Shown here: in pieces, positions 37,201-49,413 of the stretch | Layout of the letters: each line of letters begins with the position of its first letter | How positions within the stretch are numbered: position 1 is the first letter of the stretch | NCBI GenBank assembly: GCA_000231825.2 | Contig: JH720355.1 | Location: 202,010 to 266,009, forward strand | Reading direction: 5' to 3' | Source: Tetrahymena elliotti 4EA | Taxonomy: Eukaryota > Ciliophora > Oligohymenophorea > Hymenostomatida > Tetrahymenidae | DNA length: 64,000 bases | Notes under the pieces: generated by a model | Seen by the model: the letters and a program-made list of their open reading frames with translations, nothing else | Databases searched by the model: none | What the model was told of the DNA's origin: nothing | Made by a program: the position numbers and the translations under genes

Positions 37201-40200
37201 TACTTAATCTTCTGAATCAACTTTTCTTATTTCATTTTGAATGTTAGATAATATGGCTAAATTTTATTCCTCATTATTTTATTTATTATTATCTATGAAA
37301 TAAAAAATAAAAATTTATTAATATAATTTTAAATAATTTAATTACCAATATCACCCATACTATTTAGAGGGATTGAGGAATTTTCTTCCTTTATTTAAGT
37401 TAATTAATTAAGTTCTAAGGCTGATTAGATTTCTTTTGTGGGTGCTTTTATATTTTAAAGGCTTTTAGACTGAAAATCGAATGATGTATTTCGTTTTAGA
37501 ATTTGCTATCTTTAATTCTTAACAGGACTTGATTCTTGGTTAATTTAGGAGCATAAGCTCAAGGGTATTTTATTTTGTTCACGATAAATTTATTTGTCAC
37601 TTTCTGTTGGAAATTAACCATAGTATGATTCTATATTTTCTTCTTGAATTGGTTTTAAACTGTTTTATTGCTCATGTTAAAAGTGATTTATATTTTTATC
37701 TGATTAAAAAGATGATGGTTAATAGCTGGTATAGTTTTTTTGGGCATTATTATCATTTTCTGTGTTTATGCTTGCTTTAGAAAATTGTGAATCATGTATT
37801 GAAGATTCAGTTGTTCTTCCTAATTTATAGTTACTTTATTTAGGATTTGCTATTGTTTTATAAGAATCAAGACCTTTCTTAGAATAATCAACAGAAACGT
37901 ATTTGCTTAAACTGTGGCTAATCATAGATTTTGCAAATGAATTTTATGTTTATTAATAATCTACTTATTCTTTTGATATCACTTAGATGTTTTTAATGCA
38001 TAACTTAAAATAAAATGATTTTTTAAAGTCTTCATTGACTTAGTTATTTGTTTTTGAGAAGAGCTGGTTCAAGTAAATAGGAAAGCAGCATTGATAAAGA
38101 TTGTATTCAAATTAAAGATATTTTATTTCTTAGTTTTTTGTCCTTACTGTGTTTGTCAATACAGAGTTTCTTGTGCCTACTCTACTTGAAGAATCAGTAA
38201 AATGCTTAAAATAATTGGATTTTAGACTTTATAGAGATTATTGTCTCTAACCAAAAAATTCATTAACTTACATTAAAATATGTTCATCTAATAAATCATA
38301 TTTGAATTCACCCAAATTATCTGTTTGTCTTTAGAAAATCTAAGTAGGTCTAAACATTTTTGATTTTTGTTGTGTATAGTTTTTTTTGCTTTCAACAAAG
38401 TGACTACTATCTCTAGAAAATGGAGATGAGTCTATATTTTTTCTTTGTACATTATTAAGAGGTTTCTTTAAGTAAACTTATCTTTTTAAATAAGAGTCAA
38501 GTTGGTTATGAACTGAAAGGGGGTCAGCAAATAATTCAATACTTGTTTTTTCATCCTATTCTAACAAAACCTCTCTCAAGGTGTCTGAATCAGATATTTC
38601 TCTTGAGCTAAAAAAAGTATTAATAGGTGAATACATAAAGTTTTAAATAAAATCTCTTTTATCACATAGAGTAGAAATTAATCCATAAAAAATTGAATGA
38701 AAATTTAATTAAGATTGAGCTTAAATGACACTTGGTATTTTTTTTGATTATCTAAATAGCAAATTAAAAATTTTTTCAGTTAAACCAAGTATTTAGCCTT
38801 CTTAATTGAATAGTACATACTCTTGTTAGCTTTTTAATTTGAGTAGAGTTGATAGAAAGACAAACGAATTCAAATTTATTGAAAGTGGGATATCAATTTA
38901 AATTTAAACAGGAAAAATAAATCCTTTTTAATTTTTAACAAAAGTTTTCATTTTTCCTTTTACTATGCTTGCACCTGGCTATAAATTAGATTTCTAAGCT
39001 TACTCCTTTGGTATTGATGAATAAGTCTCTTCATATTCAAGAAATTTATGAACAAAATAATCATGCTAACAAGCAATAAATTGAGGCATTAATTACTTAA
39101 TATTATCTACAACATCAAAATCTTATTTAGATTTAAATCCAAAAAACTAATGCAATGAGTCACTTTTTAACAATAATTTACCTATATCCTCTTAAGAAAT
39201 ACCTGAGACAAGACAAACCAATTCATTATTTAACTATTTATTATTTGATTAAAAATCAATATGACCTTCTTCTTTTTTATGTTCTTTATTTTCACTATCC
39301 TTTATCAATTCTTTCTATTGTATATCTATAATAATTTTTTATCTACTTTATGCCATAGATATTTAATTGTGAAGAATTAAATCAACTAATTACAATAATC
39401 TTAAGAAGTTAATGCTTTAATTCCATATATATCCATCTTGAAGCTTTTTAAATTAATTTTCAATAAAAATTTGATTCTTTTTAATCAAAAAGATAGTTTT
39501 TAACAATTCCTTTCTCATAAATTCAAGTTTCTTAAATCCCTGTTCAGTAAATTTTCTCCAAAATAAATATTTTGACTCAGCTGATTCTAGGATTTTAGGT
39601 AAAACTTAATTTATTGTCTTATCAACAGTATAAACTATTTTAGGATCTAATTTAATATCAAAGTTAATGCCTAAACCAATATTAAAGTTGTTTTTCACTT
39701 ATTTTTAGAAGCTTTTTCTAGCTTAGCTTAGTTTACCCTCTCTTTAAATCTCATTGATTTGGCTTTGGACTTTCTCATAGATTTAGTTGGAGATGATACT
39801 TTCAATTAATAAAAAATAAAATGAATTCTATTAATTTTATTAATTTGAAGAGCTTTTGCTTTTCTCAGATTATTTGAGAATTTTTAATTCATAATATGAT
39901 TTTTTAGGATTATATAAGTATTTATTAACAAAAGAAATATATTTTAGTGTTAGATGTTCTTTCATGGAAGCATCTATAATTTAGTTGGTTTTTATAAAAA
40001 TCTTAAATATACTTTCATTAAGCTTAATAAGCTCACTTAAATCAATTTCTTCATAAATTCTCTTTCTTATACTTTATATAGAATCACCTTTTTCTACTGA
40101 AATCAACCTCTAAAAGTATTTTTCTTTACAGTGACAGTTTTGGTGTTCACAATTCTCAATATGAGATCTTAAAAACTAAAAAACTTTAAACCTTTCTCCC

Positions 40201-41345
40201 TCTTGTGATTTACATACTTGGCAAATCTACATGAATTCTTCAATAAAAAAATCAAAATTATATGCACAGTAATAAAAATCTTATTTTTCTTGATCATTCA
40301 AAATCTTTTTAGAAGTTAAGATAGCCATATTTCTTAATACAAATTCATATTTACTATTATACATGCTTCTAATAGTATAATAAATCACACTTGAAATTAT
40401 GCAAAAAGTGAAAATAAGCTCGTCTTGTTTAAAAATCAAGAAAATCTACCAACAAATATAGTTGATTACTGAAGCCATGCACAAAGAGAGACATAAAAGA
40501 TAAAACTTTGAAATTTCATTGCTTAAATAAGGTAAATTTTAAATAATATCATAGCAGCAAAGGAAAACATAGGAAGCAGAAAACACATTTTAAATTATAT
40601 CAGAAGAATTTACATTTATTATATATTGTTAATGGCCATCACTATCTGAATTACCTAACTAATAATATAATATAACTAATAAGACTTTTTATAATACTTA
40701 AATAACTTAGGCATAGTTAAACTATCTCTTTAATTTCATTTTTTCATCAAATTAATAATTTCTAAAAAAATACAACACACTTATTGATGTTAAAATAGCA
40801 AGAATAATCCCATACAGTCCCAATCCTATTACATACCAAGATTTAGAACTACAATCTTATCTTTAACTTACTAAAAAGCTTTGCTTCCCACAAATTAAAA
40901 TACCTACACTAATTTCAATAAAGCATACGATGAAAACCCAATTATAGGCTGTTAAAAATATATTTAAAATTGATGATATATACTAAATAACTGCAGAATT
41001 TATCAATTTGCTTTTACTATTCAAACTTCCAATAAAAAAAGAGAAAATCGCTGAAAATGTTAAAAAAACATTCATAGCTATGCAAATAACCCATGTTAAT
41101 TTATCTTATCCCTCTAGATATAAAAAAAAGGTACCTGTTGAAACTTCTACTATTAGTGTTAATGCAGATATTTTAGGTTCTACTAAATTTCTTGATGCAC
41201 TAAGAGTTAATATAAAGCCAGCAACTTAAATAAATTAAAAAGCTATCAAAGCTTTCTAAAGATTGAATGGTATTTCAAATTGTTTATTATTTTCTATGAT
41301 TCTTATTATACCTTTACAATAGATCTGTATGCATTTCTTAAACAT
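34289..41345 (-). CDS. Large multi-pass membrane protein with PAS-like domain (TmcB-like family)
   Basis: Start ATG at 41345; end TGA at 34291-34289; about 7 kb with several introns (one clear near 37295-37345). The first 320 residues hold many membrane segments (for example QKALIAFQFIQVAGFILTL). A His/Cys segment follows (HIENCEHQNCHCKE, about 40140), then a helical part (LPKILESAESKYLFWRKFTE). The PAS-like domain is at about 39240-38950 (ELVCLVSGISQEDIGKLLLK; LMPQFIACQHDYFVHKFLEY). A Ser-rich linker and a Glu/Asp-rich run at 36950-37045 precede a membrane segment near 36600, a luminal domain, and two more TMs (LFLIIFLIGIFYTVISIL; YIFGILLTLLILIIIA). This architecture matches ciliate proteins annotated as PAS S-box or TmcB-like. 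A sensory role is plausible, ligand unknown. Exon-level structure was only sampled. Confidence 0.7.
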
Positions 41346-42437
41346 TTTCAAATAATGAATATCTCTGATAAAGTATGAATATTTTTTTAATTAATTAAGA
41401 ATTCCTTTTGATGAAGTCAATTAATGAAGTGGATTGAATCTTTGGATGGATAACTTTGAGAATTAGATATTTTTTTTTCGTTAGTTCAATTTTCAAAAGA
41501 AGTTTTTATGCTTTTCAAATAACTTCTTGATGATAATAATTTTGTTTGAATCTAGAGTTTAATTACAATTTAAAAAATTTATATTTTTTTGATACAAAAT
41601 AATAAAATATTTAAAATTAATTAATAAAAAAATATCAATTATTTTGTTGATAAATTAATATGCTTGCAAAATATTTTAATGAAATAGTTAAAAGCACAAG
41701 AAATTTGATAATAATATATAACTCAGGTTTAATTCAAAAAGTTACTTATTTATTTTTTAATTCTAATAATTAAAATATTTTTAATTTTAAATGATATTTT
41801 GAATAGCATTAGTTATTTTTTGAAAAATTATTTGGCTGAGATAACTCTTATTTCATTTAAGTATTCTTATTTCTCAAATCTAACAAACTAAAAGCTTAAT
41901 ACTTCAAACTTTTCCATTCTCAATTTAATCTGAAGCTTCAGTAGTAGCAATTTAAAAGAAATTTACTAGTTTTTTTGACAAAATTTTTAATATTTTACTC
42001 TTTATTTACTCTATATTAATTCTTTTTTTGCCCAATTTTTTAAAAATATTTTGTATTTTGTAATAAAAATTTAAATAAAGAGTGAGTTTATTTTGATATC
42101 AAAGATTTCAGTTAAAAATATTTGCATTAAAATGAATTTGATAATTTTCATGTTAATTCATTAAAATAATTATTTTTTAACATTTAAGAAAATTATTTTG
42201 ACTAATAACATCCTAAAATTATTTATCTTTCCTTAAAATTTAAAAAGTAGAACCAAAATAAAAATCCTTTTTTAAAAAATAATAAACAGATTTAGATAAA
42301 TAAAACAATTTAATAACAATTTACAATTAATCTAAAAAATAATGAAAGAAAATAATAGTAGATTAATGCAATAAAATAATGAGTAATATGAATATTTTAA
42401 TTAAACTATTTAATGATACTCTAAGATAGTTTTATTT
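41346..42437. other. AT-rich spacer
   Basis: About 1.1 kb. The part next to 41345 is the probable promoter of the PAS-like gene. No coding-like frame or RNA gene recognised. Confidence 0.45.
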
Positions 42438-42644
42438 TCATATTAATTCGCAATTTATCGAGGAATTTTCTTTTGATTTATCTTCTCTAACTCTAACTTT
42501 TGCTTCTGTTGATCTATTCTCAGTTTATTCTAATTCTTTTGTTTGTTTAAATTCTTTATTAGCAAAGGTTTTATCAATAGCTTTATTAACAGATTTAAAG
42601 TCTTATAAATCAGTATAAACTAGTTTATCTTCATTTAAATTCAT
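42438..42644 (-). CDS. Likely C-terminal part of the GTPase-like protein, in the -1 frame
   Basis: 68 codons from the ATG that overlaps the upstream TGA (sequence AAAATGA) to TGA 42440-42438. The segment LVYTDLQDFKSVNKAIDKTF resembles the end of a Ras/Rab fold, where the G5 loop and last helix read like ETSAKxxxNVxxxF. It is followed by a charged tail (REDKSKENSSINCELI). No GT...AG intron can bridge the two ORFs, because the sequence between the two relevant points contains no GT. On its own it would be an implausible protein. Confidence 0.5.
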
Positions 42645-43084
42645 TTTTTTAGCAAATCGCGTATTTTATTATTTATTTTCTTTTAATCTTTCTCATTTTA
42701 GTTGTTAGATTATATGGAAATTGTTCCTAATAATATTAAAATTGCTCTATTCTATTTTAATTCATCTATAAGTTTTTCTTCAAAATTTAAGGTATTTTGA
42801 TCACAATAGTTGAATACTAAAATAATAACATCTTGATCTTTTAGAATTAAAGTAGAAATATTTTAAAATAATTGACTAGCTACTCCAGGAGTATCAGCTA
42901 TGATTAAATTATAGTTGTTCTTTTAATACTCATGTTATTTTTTATGGAAGAAAATGGCATTTGTTGGTATATATTAGTAGCCTTTTAATTATTGCTACCT
43001 CATAAAAATTTCTAAAAATAATGATTTTCCTGATTTTTAATGTCCAATAAGGATTATCTTTCGAGAACTATTATTTAATTCCAT
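42641..43084 (-). CDS. Small GTPase-like domain, interrupted by an in-frame TGA
   Basis: 147 codons from ATG 43084 to TGA 42643-42641. A P-loop (GHQKSGKS, G1) and a DTPG motif (G3) place it in the P-loop GTPase superfamily. The following VIILVFNYCDQ strand fits. The G4 NKxD motif is not found. An upstream ATG (about 43180) could add MSVEYFNFRKQELLKL through a 33-nt GT...AG segment, short for introns in this window. The frame stops at AAA AAA TGA, where the -1 frame continues as described in the next entry, so the protein is probably longer than this ORF. Either a base is missing or extra in the A7 run, the gene is decaying, or translation shifts frame. Confidence 0.6.
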
Positions 43085-43285
43085 GTATGTAATAATCTGT
43101 TTTTTAGCAAATTATCAATTAAAAAATACCAATTTTAATAATTCTTATTTTCTGAAATTAAAATATTCAACACTCATAATTTATTTTTGAAGATCATTAC
43201 ATAAACCAATTTATAAACATTTAACTCAAAAAACATTATTTTTCAATTACAGATAGATAATAATTAAAAAGTTTTTTATCAATTT

Positions 43286-43891
43286 TCATATTACTATAAA
43301 ATTAGAATGATTATTATCTCTTCCTAAATTTTTATGAAAAATTAGGGTATCATTATTTTCTTATATTTTTTTAATTGATGAATCCTCTTAATAATTTAGT
43401 GTTTAATTTTCATAATCAACTCTTTTAAGTATCCAATCATCAATTAGCTTAGTAGTATTATCATCAATATTACTTTCTTAATAAAAAATTTATGATATAC
43501 TATTAGAAATTAAAATTTCTAAAAATTCTTAAGTAATAAGACTTTAATTGATGACATATAAAACATTGTCCTTATTTTTTTCTAATTTATTTAATATATC
43601 CTTGAGAATTTCATAATTGTTAGAAATATTTTGATTACAAATAAAAATCAATCCATGAATTTCATTATCCTCAGTTATTAGTTATGTTATTAGTTTTGCA
43701 AATTCTTGTAAAGTTTTGTTATAAAATTAAAATTTTTCAGAACCATTTTAATAATTTGTTAGAATTTTGTGATAAACTTAATTATTCTTCTCTAGTATCT
43801 ATTATGATTTAGTATATTTCTTTAAAAATTCATCCCTAAAATTTTAATCATCGCTTCCTGTTACTATGTATTTAAAATCTGAACGAGACAT
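43286..43891 (-). CDS. GTPase-fold-like protein lacking nucleotide motifs (tentative)
   Basis: 201 residues, ATG at 43891, TGA at 43288-43286. Begins MSRSDFKYIVTGSDDQNFRD, where a P-loop would be expected but GxxxxGK is absent. Later GLIFICNQNISNNYEILKDI and DNVLYVINQSLITQEFLEIL resemble a Rossmann-like beta-alpha alternation with VINQS where a GTPase has NKxD. It lies just upstream of the GTPase-like ORF, on the same strand, so the two may be a diverged duplicate pair or exons of one larger gene. Function cannot be stated. Confidence 0.55.
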
Positions 43892-44540
43892 TATTATCTT
43901 GTTTCAATACTTTCCAATCTATTTATTTATTTCTTAACAAAAAGTTTAGAATTTTTTACCTAATTTTTGATAAGCTTAATAATTATTTAATTAAAAGATT
44001 TAAGATTTGGGAAACATTCAAAAGTAATAAAATCATTTTATCACAAATTAGCTAATTAATTTAATTTATTCTATTTCACCATTCTAAATTTGTTTAGGTT
44101 CTTATTGTTTTTCAAAAAGTTGTAAAATTTAAATATACTCTATTTTAATAGAAAGCTTATTATTTTTTCATAACTAATGTATTTAAATCAATGATATGGT
44201 AATAGCCCAACTTAGCTCTCTGTATTTCTTTTGATTACTACTCTCTTAAACGTAAATAATAAAATTATAAATATTCTATCAACAGAATCCCAAATAGAAT
44301 AATTTGCTTTTTAACAGCATATACAAATAAATAATTAAGATAATTTTTTAAAAATTAATTTACTAATCACTGTTTCTCACAAATAATATCTTCTTATTTT
44401 TGAAAAAATACAACTTTAATTTATATGCCTTTTTAAATATTTTAGAGTTAATGTTTATTGTAAAATTAATAATCATCCCCTAGCTCTCTCCTAATTTCCT
44501 TTGATTCAAATAGATTTCTAAATAAAATAAAAATATCTAA
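43892..44540 (-). other. Coding-like segments in changing frames (gene remnant or unresolved exons)
   Basis: Coding-like pieces appear in succession on the minus strand: LFESKEIRRELGDDYQFYNK (about 44510-44450), LREQQSKEIQRAKLGYYHII (about 44250-44170), LQLFEKQQEPKQIQNGEIEQ (about 44130-44060) and FITFECFPNLKSFNQIIIKL (about 44030-43960). The last three lie in different frames. The switches fall near short A runs (for example ATGAAAAAATAAT) with no room for an intron of the size seen elsewhere. They may be the N-terminal half of the GTPase-like locus downstream. Confidence 0.35.
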
Positions 44541-45015
44541 TTAATTTTAATGAATTTAAAAATAAGAAAATTTTCATTTGCATTTTAACAAAAAGTAAAT
44601 ATTTTAAAATTTTGTAAAGAAAAAAAAATCAATTTTCATAAAGTATTTTTTCTTCATCATGGATGGATAAGATGAAATTACTTAGATGATAAATCAATAT
44701 TTTGTTGTTAGTTTAACTTTTATTACAAAAAATACAGTTGAATAAATATATAAAATTTATTATTAGTTCTCTTCTTCTAAATATTTTATTTAAAATTAGT
44801 TTTAATTAATTTAGATTTAAAAAATAATTTTTTTTTTTAATTTCTTTTTCATATAATTTTTTTGAGCTTCATCTAGTTATTAGTAAAGTTTTATTGTAAT
44901 TGGTTTATATAGAGTGAGTGTTTATTAATAATTCTAGTTAAGTCATAATTAAATATAGTTAACTAACTAACTAATTATTTACAGAAATTGTTATCTTGAT
45001 ACTTATTTATCAGAT
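44541..45015. other. AT-rich spacer
   Basis: About 475 bases, no gene recognised. Confidence 0.45.
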
Positions 45016-45969
45016 TCAATTTGCTACTGTTTTTAAATTTCCTACAGTGATAAAAATAGAACCTATTATACTAACAGGATTTAAGCTTTATTCAAATACC
45101 AAAATATCTACAAATATTTAAATTAAAATTTATAAGTAGGTAAGTGGGATTATCTGGCTGGAACGACCTAGCAAAAGTGCCTTGCCAAACAATCTCTGAC
45201 CAGCAAAATAAGAAGCTCCAGCTGTAAAGATAAGAATTAAGTTGTAGGCATCTAAGTTAGCATTGTTATATTATCTCCAAGCAATCATTAAACCTGATGA
45301 TATTATAGATCCAAAATAGCCATATTACATTAATACTGCTTAAGAGAGCTTCCTTCTCATATTGTGTATAATAATGTCCATTGTGGATAAGCTAAGACTG
45401 AAAATAATAGCCAAAAAATAGCCAAATGTTTAGTGGCGAATAATATCTCTTTCCTCTTTTGATAAGAAAGTAGTATCATCTGCAGTAGAAGAAGTAAAAA
45501 AATCGAAAATGTAATGAGGCTTTATTATTAATACAATTCCAATAATATTTAAAATAGAAGGTATTAGTATAGGACGTCTAACATTTTCTTCTAAAAAGAT
45601 TTTGGCAAATATGCATTTGATAACTGGATAAGTTAGCATTAAAGAAACAGCTTCACTAAGCTTTAAGTACTAATATGCTCCGATCATACTAAAGTCAACA
45701 ATACCAGCAAAAATAGAACGAATATATGCAATTTTAGAAATATGTTCATCTTAAAAGAATATTTTTTCTTTTCTTAGTTATGAAAGATTGACTATAAAAG
45801 AGAAAGCTGATCTATAAAGGAGAAGTTAAGAGGTGTTCATATTCTTTAACACCTTAATTACAAAAGCTGCATAACAAAATGAGCTGCATGCAATAAACAT
45901 CAAAACTACTCCTAAAATTTTCCTAAATCTAGGGTCATCTTTTGCCCTATTTTTAATACGTTCAATCAT
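45016..45969 (-). CDS. EamA/DMT-superfamily membrane transporter
   Basis: Single exon, 317 residues; ATG at 45969, TGA at 45018-45016. After a short basic N-terminus (MIERIKNRAKDDPRFRK) come about ten hydrophobic segments in the order expected for drug/metabolite transporters of the EamA type: ILGVVLMFIACSSFCYAAFV, LLLYRSAFSFIVNL, GIVDFSMIGAYQYLKLSEAV, SLMLTYPVIKCIFAKIFLEE and so on to SIIGSIFITVGNL. The pattern 'R..F' in TM2, 'A......YL.L..A' in TM3-4 and 'P......FLxE' in TM4 is typical. Substrate cannot be inferred; members move nucleotide sugars, amines or other metabolites. No ATG exists further upstream in this frame. Confidence 0.8.
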
Positions 45970-46291
45970 TGAACTGAATTTAAATTTATAGATTTTTGTA
46001 ATGGATGTATTCCCTTTAATAATAAGATAGCTAGCTTTAATTTTATCAAACCTTTGCAAAGTTAATTAATTTTAAAAAGTTTTTAATGAATATTTTTTAT
46101 AGATGTAAGAAGATAATATTTTTTATTTATTGTGTGTTTTTCTATGACATATTAATCCAAAATTAAATTAAATAAAATATCCTTCAAAAGTTAATTTATA
46201 TCTTAGGAAGTAATTTAATACAAATTTTCAGAATATTCCTAGTCAAATTTTTAAAAGTTGCAGAATCCTATTCTAAGTTTAAATAAGCAAA
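45970..46291. other. Divergent spacer
   Basis: About 320 bases between divergent starts of the transporter and the RAP-domain gene; should contain both promoters. No motif recognised. Confidence 0.45.
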
Positions 46292-48091
46292 ATGTTAGCC
46301 TTCAAAAGATTTACAACTCTATTTCGTGGTATTTCCAATTAGCGCCCTATTTATAGGTTTATGAAGGAGCTAGATAATTACAAAATTAGTGAATAGTAGC
46401 AACAATACCATAGCTATCTTGATGATCTTGAAAAAAGATTGATTTAGAGAAAACTCTCAGAAGATTAAATAAAATAAATGATTTTAAATTAAGATTTTAA
46501 AAACATAATCTACAAAATCTTAGAATTAAACCAAGCTGAAGAAGAGGAAGCTGAAGTAGATATAGAAAAAAATATTTCTGAAGAAAAGGAATAAAAAATA
46601 TAGGCAATATAAGGAGAAATCATTACTCTACTAGAATCTAAAGATTTAAGTTTAACAGAAAAGTACAGCTTGTATGCTTAAACAAATATAATTAAGGATA
46701 TACAGAAGCATTTGGTAAGTCATGTTCATTATAATTATCTCACACCTACCCGCAAAATTTCTAATTATCTCTTACAAGTTGTTTCTAAGCAGTTCAAAAA
46801 TCTTTCTAAATCTCCAAAAACATCCATGTATTTTGATCTTACCAACATCAACGCAATAGTTGAAAATTTTTAGCGTAAAGAAGTTTTGCAAAACTTGTCT
46901 TTATAAGATGTAGCTCTCCTTTTAGAAGTTGATTTTACTTTATTCAGATAGTAACTATAAAAAGATTTACTTGCTCATGTCCATAATTTGATATTAGATA
47001 TAAAGACTTTTGATGAATAATAGCACTTAAAAGGACTCAAAATGGTTTTTAAAGCAATGAGAATTATTCGTGCAAGTCCCAGCAAGAATTCTTAATACAT
47101 ATAGCATTTAATTGAAGTACTACCAATTGATGTTTTAAATTATGTTATGAAATAACAAAAACTTGCTAATTTTGATTTGACAGAAATATCAAAGATATAT
47201 GCAGCTTTACAAAAAAAGCATTTCAGTATCTATAAAGCAGAGAATATTCATCTCTTAAGTGCTATGAACGTATACATGCCAGCTGTTAGTGCTGCTAACT
47301 ATTATTTAGGACATCTTCAATCCTTATTTGATTAAGGAAATTATTTAGAAGTTATGAAGCTTATTCCAGACTATCTTAACTTATTTTACCCTAAATTTGA
47401 TGTTTTAAATTATTTCTGTGATCGTCTTTAAGTCAAGCTTGCAACTTCTAGCTATTAAACTATTGATAATGAATGCACAAAAGAGCAAAAAGTTTAATTT
47501 TTGTTATATCTTTCTGAATTCTTATAATCAATACTTTATGCTGATCTCATCAAGAATGAATTTTTCTTAATGAAAACTATTCTCTTCATTAACAGAAACT
47601 CTTCTCTTATTGACAGTAAAAGAACCATTCTTAATTTCAACTATGTATTCAATTAGATATTAGAAAACTACAAAGGCGAAACAGAATTAAATCCAAACAT
47701 TAAAGAATAGATACTCATTTTCAATGAAAAATTCCCTGTTTCTAAAAAGTTACCTACCCCCTCAAATACTGAAACTAAAATTTTCAAGTTCCTTTTACAA
47801 ACAAATCACTTTGCCCTTCAAAATGTTCAAGTAGGATCCTTCATTGTAGATATTTTAGTACATCCTGATATTATCATAGAATATAATGGTTTTGACCACT
47901 ACAAATATGATCTTAAATTGAAAAACTTTGCTTTAGACTAGTATACTTTACAGCATTTATATAGAGAAAGACAATTAAAAAGACTCAAAGGATATAAAAT
48001 AGCTAATATTAACTTTAAATAATGGAGTACACTTTACGAATTAGAAAGACAACATAATTTTGTTAGAAATGTTGTCCTTTCATTAGAATGA
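46292..48091 (+). CDS. RAP-domain protein, probably mitochondrial RNA metabolism
   Basis: Single exon, 599 residues; ATG at 46292, TGA at 48089-48091. The N-terminus (MLAFKRFTTLFRGISNQRPI) is basic and hydroxylated with no acidic residue, as in mitochondrial presequences. A Glu-rich coiled coil follows (residues about 40-120), then a helical repeat-like body (120-470). The C-terminal 90 residues match a RAP domain: FIVDILVHPDIIIEYNGFDH, spacing, then RERQLKRLKGYKIANINFKQ and WSTL. RAP domains have a restriction-endonuclease-like fold and occur in organellar RNA-processing and rRNA-stability factors (FASTK family, apicomplexan and algal RAP proteins). Direct RNA cleavage is unproven for most members. 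The next gene is in the same orientation. Confidence 0.8.
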
Positions 48092-48427
48092 ATTCATAAT
48101 ATTATTTATTTTTGATTATTTAACAAATATTTTTAATTTTTGTAGAAATCTCATTTTTATCTTTTCATATTTTTAATTGAATAAATTCATTTTTCTTACT
48201 CACAGTTTTCTTTTTATTTTAAATCTAAAAATAAAATTATTATTATAATTTTTACAACTAAGATTAGCGCTTATTAGAATAAATTAAAATCATATTTTAT
48301 TTCGACATATTCAATTCAATTTCATAAAATCACTGAAATATAATAATTATTAAACCAAATATATTTAATAAAAACATATATTTTTATTTTTTTTGAAGAA
48401 AATAGAATAACCAATCACTAAATAAAC
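48092..48427. other. AT-rich spacer
   Basis: About 335 bases between two plus-strand genes; nothing recognised. Confidence 0.45.
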
Positions 48428-48769
48428 ATGAGCTTTGTTTAATAATTTTGGTAGAAAAATTTATAGGAAATATATAAAGATGTTAAGGATACAAGAGATT
48501 AAAAAGAGGCTAAGCTTAAAAGCTAATGCTTCGTCAAGAATCAAAAAAATTAAGAAGGATTTAACACTTGTCTCAGAAATTTCTATGATGAATTTTCCAA
48601 ATTCTAATTAAGAGTAGAATTTGAGTAAAGAAGAGTTTTTGAATGCCTTTAAGAATTAAAAAAAGGAGGTGGAGCAAACTAGGAAGTCTAAAAAATGTGC
48701 CTTAGAGGTGTTTTGGATGAGCTTAAATCCCACGCTAATAAATATAAAGATAATATCTCAAAAGATTGA
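48428..48769 (+). CDS. Small cysteine-containing protein, family unknown
   Basis: Single exon, 113 residues; ATG at 48428, TGA at 48767-48769. It is charged and helical throughout (QQFWQKNLQEIYKDVKDTRD; EFSKFQLRVEFEQRRVFECL) with four cysteines (C, +14, a third after about 25 residues, a fourth after about 18) and a GGG loop. The spacing is not the twin CX9C motif of intermembrane-space proteins. The absence of a signal peptide or membrane segment suggests a soluble protein or complex subunit. The frame has clear coding composition and is bounded by very AT-rich flanks. Confidence 0.75.
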
Positions 48770-49413
48770 TTGATTTAAACAATTTGAAAACTCTATAAGG
48801 TAAAAAGTATTTATTGATTTTTTTGTTTTAATAAATTATTGTATGGATACATAGATTCAGTATATATCAAATCTATTAGATATTTTTTTCTCTTAAATAA
48901 AGAAAAAAAATTAAATTGAGTTATTTTATAAAAAAATTAAATTCATTTTCAAAATTTTTTTTAATCTACTTCTTTCGTTTCTAAGTTTAAAAATCAGATT
49001 TAAAAAAATTCTCCTTCTAGTCGACTAAGAGATTTATAGATTTTAAAATGAGATTTTGCTATAATTATGAGATTAAGAAAACTATTATTTACTTTTACCT
49101 AAAAGATTTGTAAGCTATGCCTCTTTTAAGCACTGAGAGACAGGATTCATATTTCATCTTAGAATTTTTGAATAATATTTTGATTTAAAATAAAAAAATA
49201 AACAATAAGATATTAATTCCAAAATAAAATATATTTAAAATTTGTAAAAAATAAAAAAATACATTAATGATTACAAAATTTAAAACTTAATTATTCATTT
49301 TTTTAAAGAATAATAAATAATTGCTAAACAAATAAACTTTATATTTAAGAATAAATGTATATATTAATTTTTGGATTTAAGTTAAAATTCTGGAATTTAT
49401 AGAAAGAATGTGA
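48770..49413. other. Spacer with a weak minus-strand coding-like segment
   Basis: About 640 bases. On the minus strand ATG at 49157 opens MKYESCLSVLKRGIAYKSFR, followed by a GT and, about 40 nt later, an AG and a further open stretch. Its base composition is slightly higher in GC than its flanks, but no family or firm structure supports it. Confidence 0.3.
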
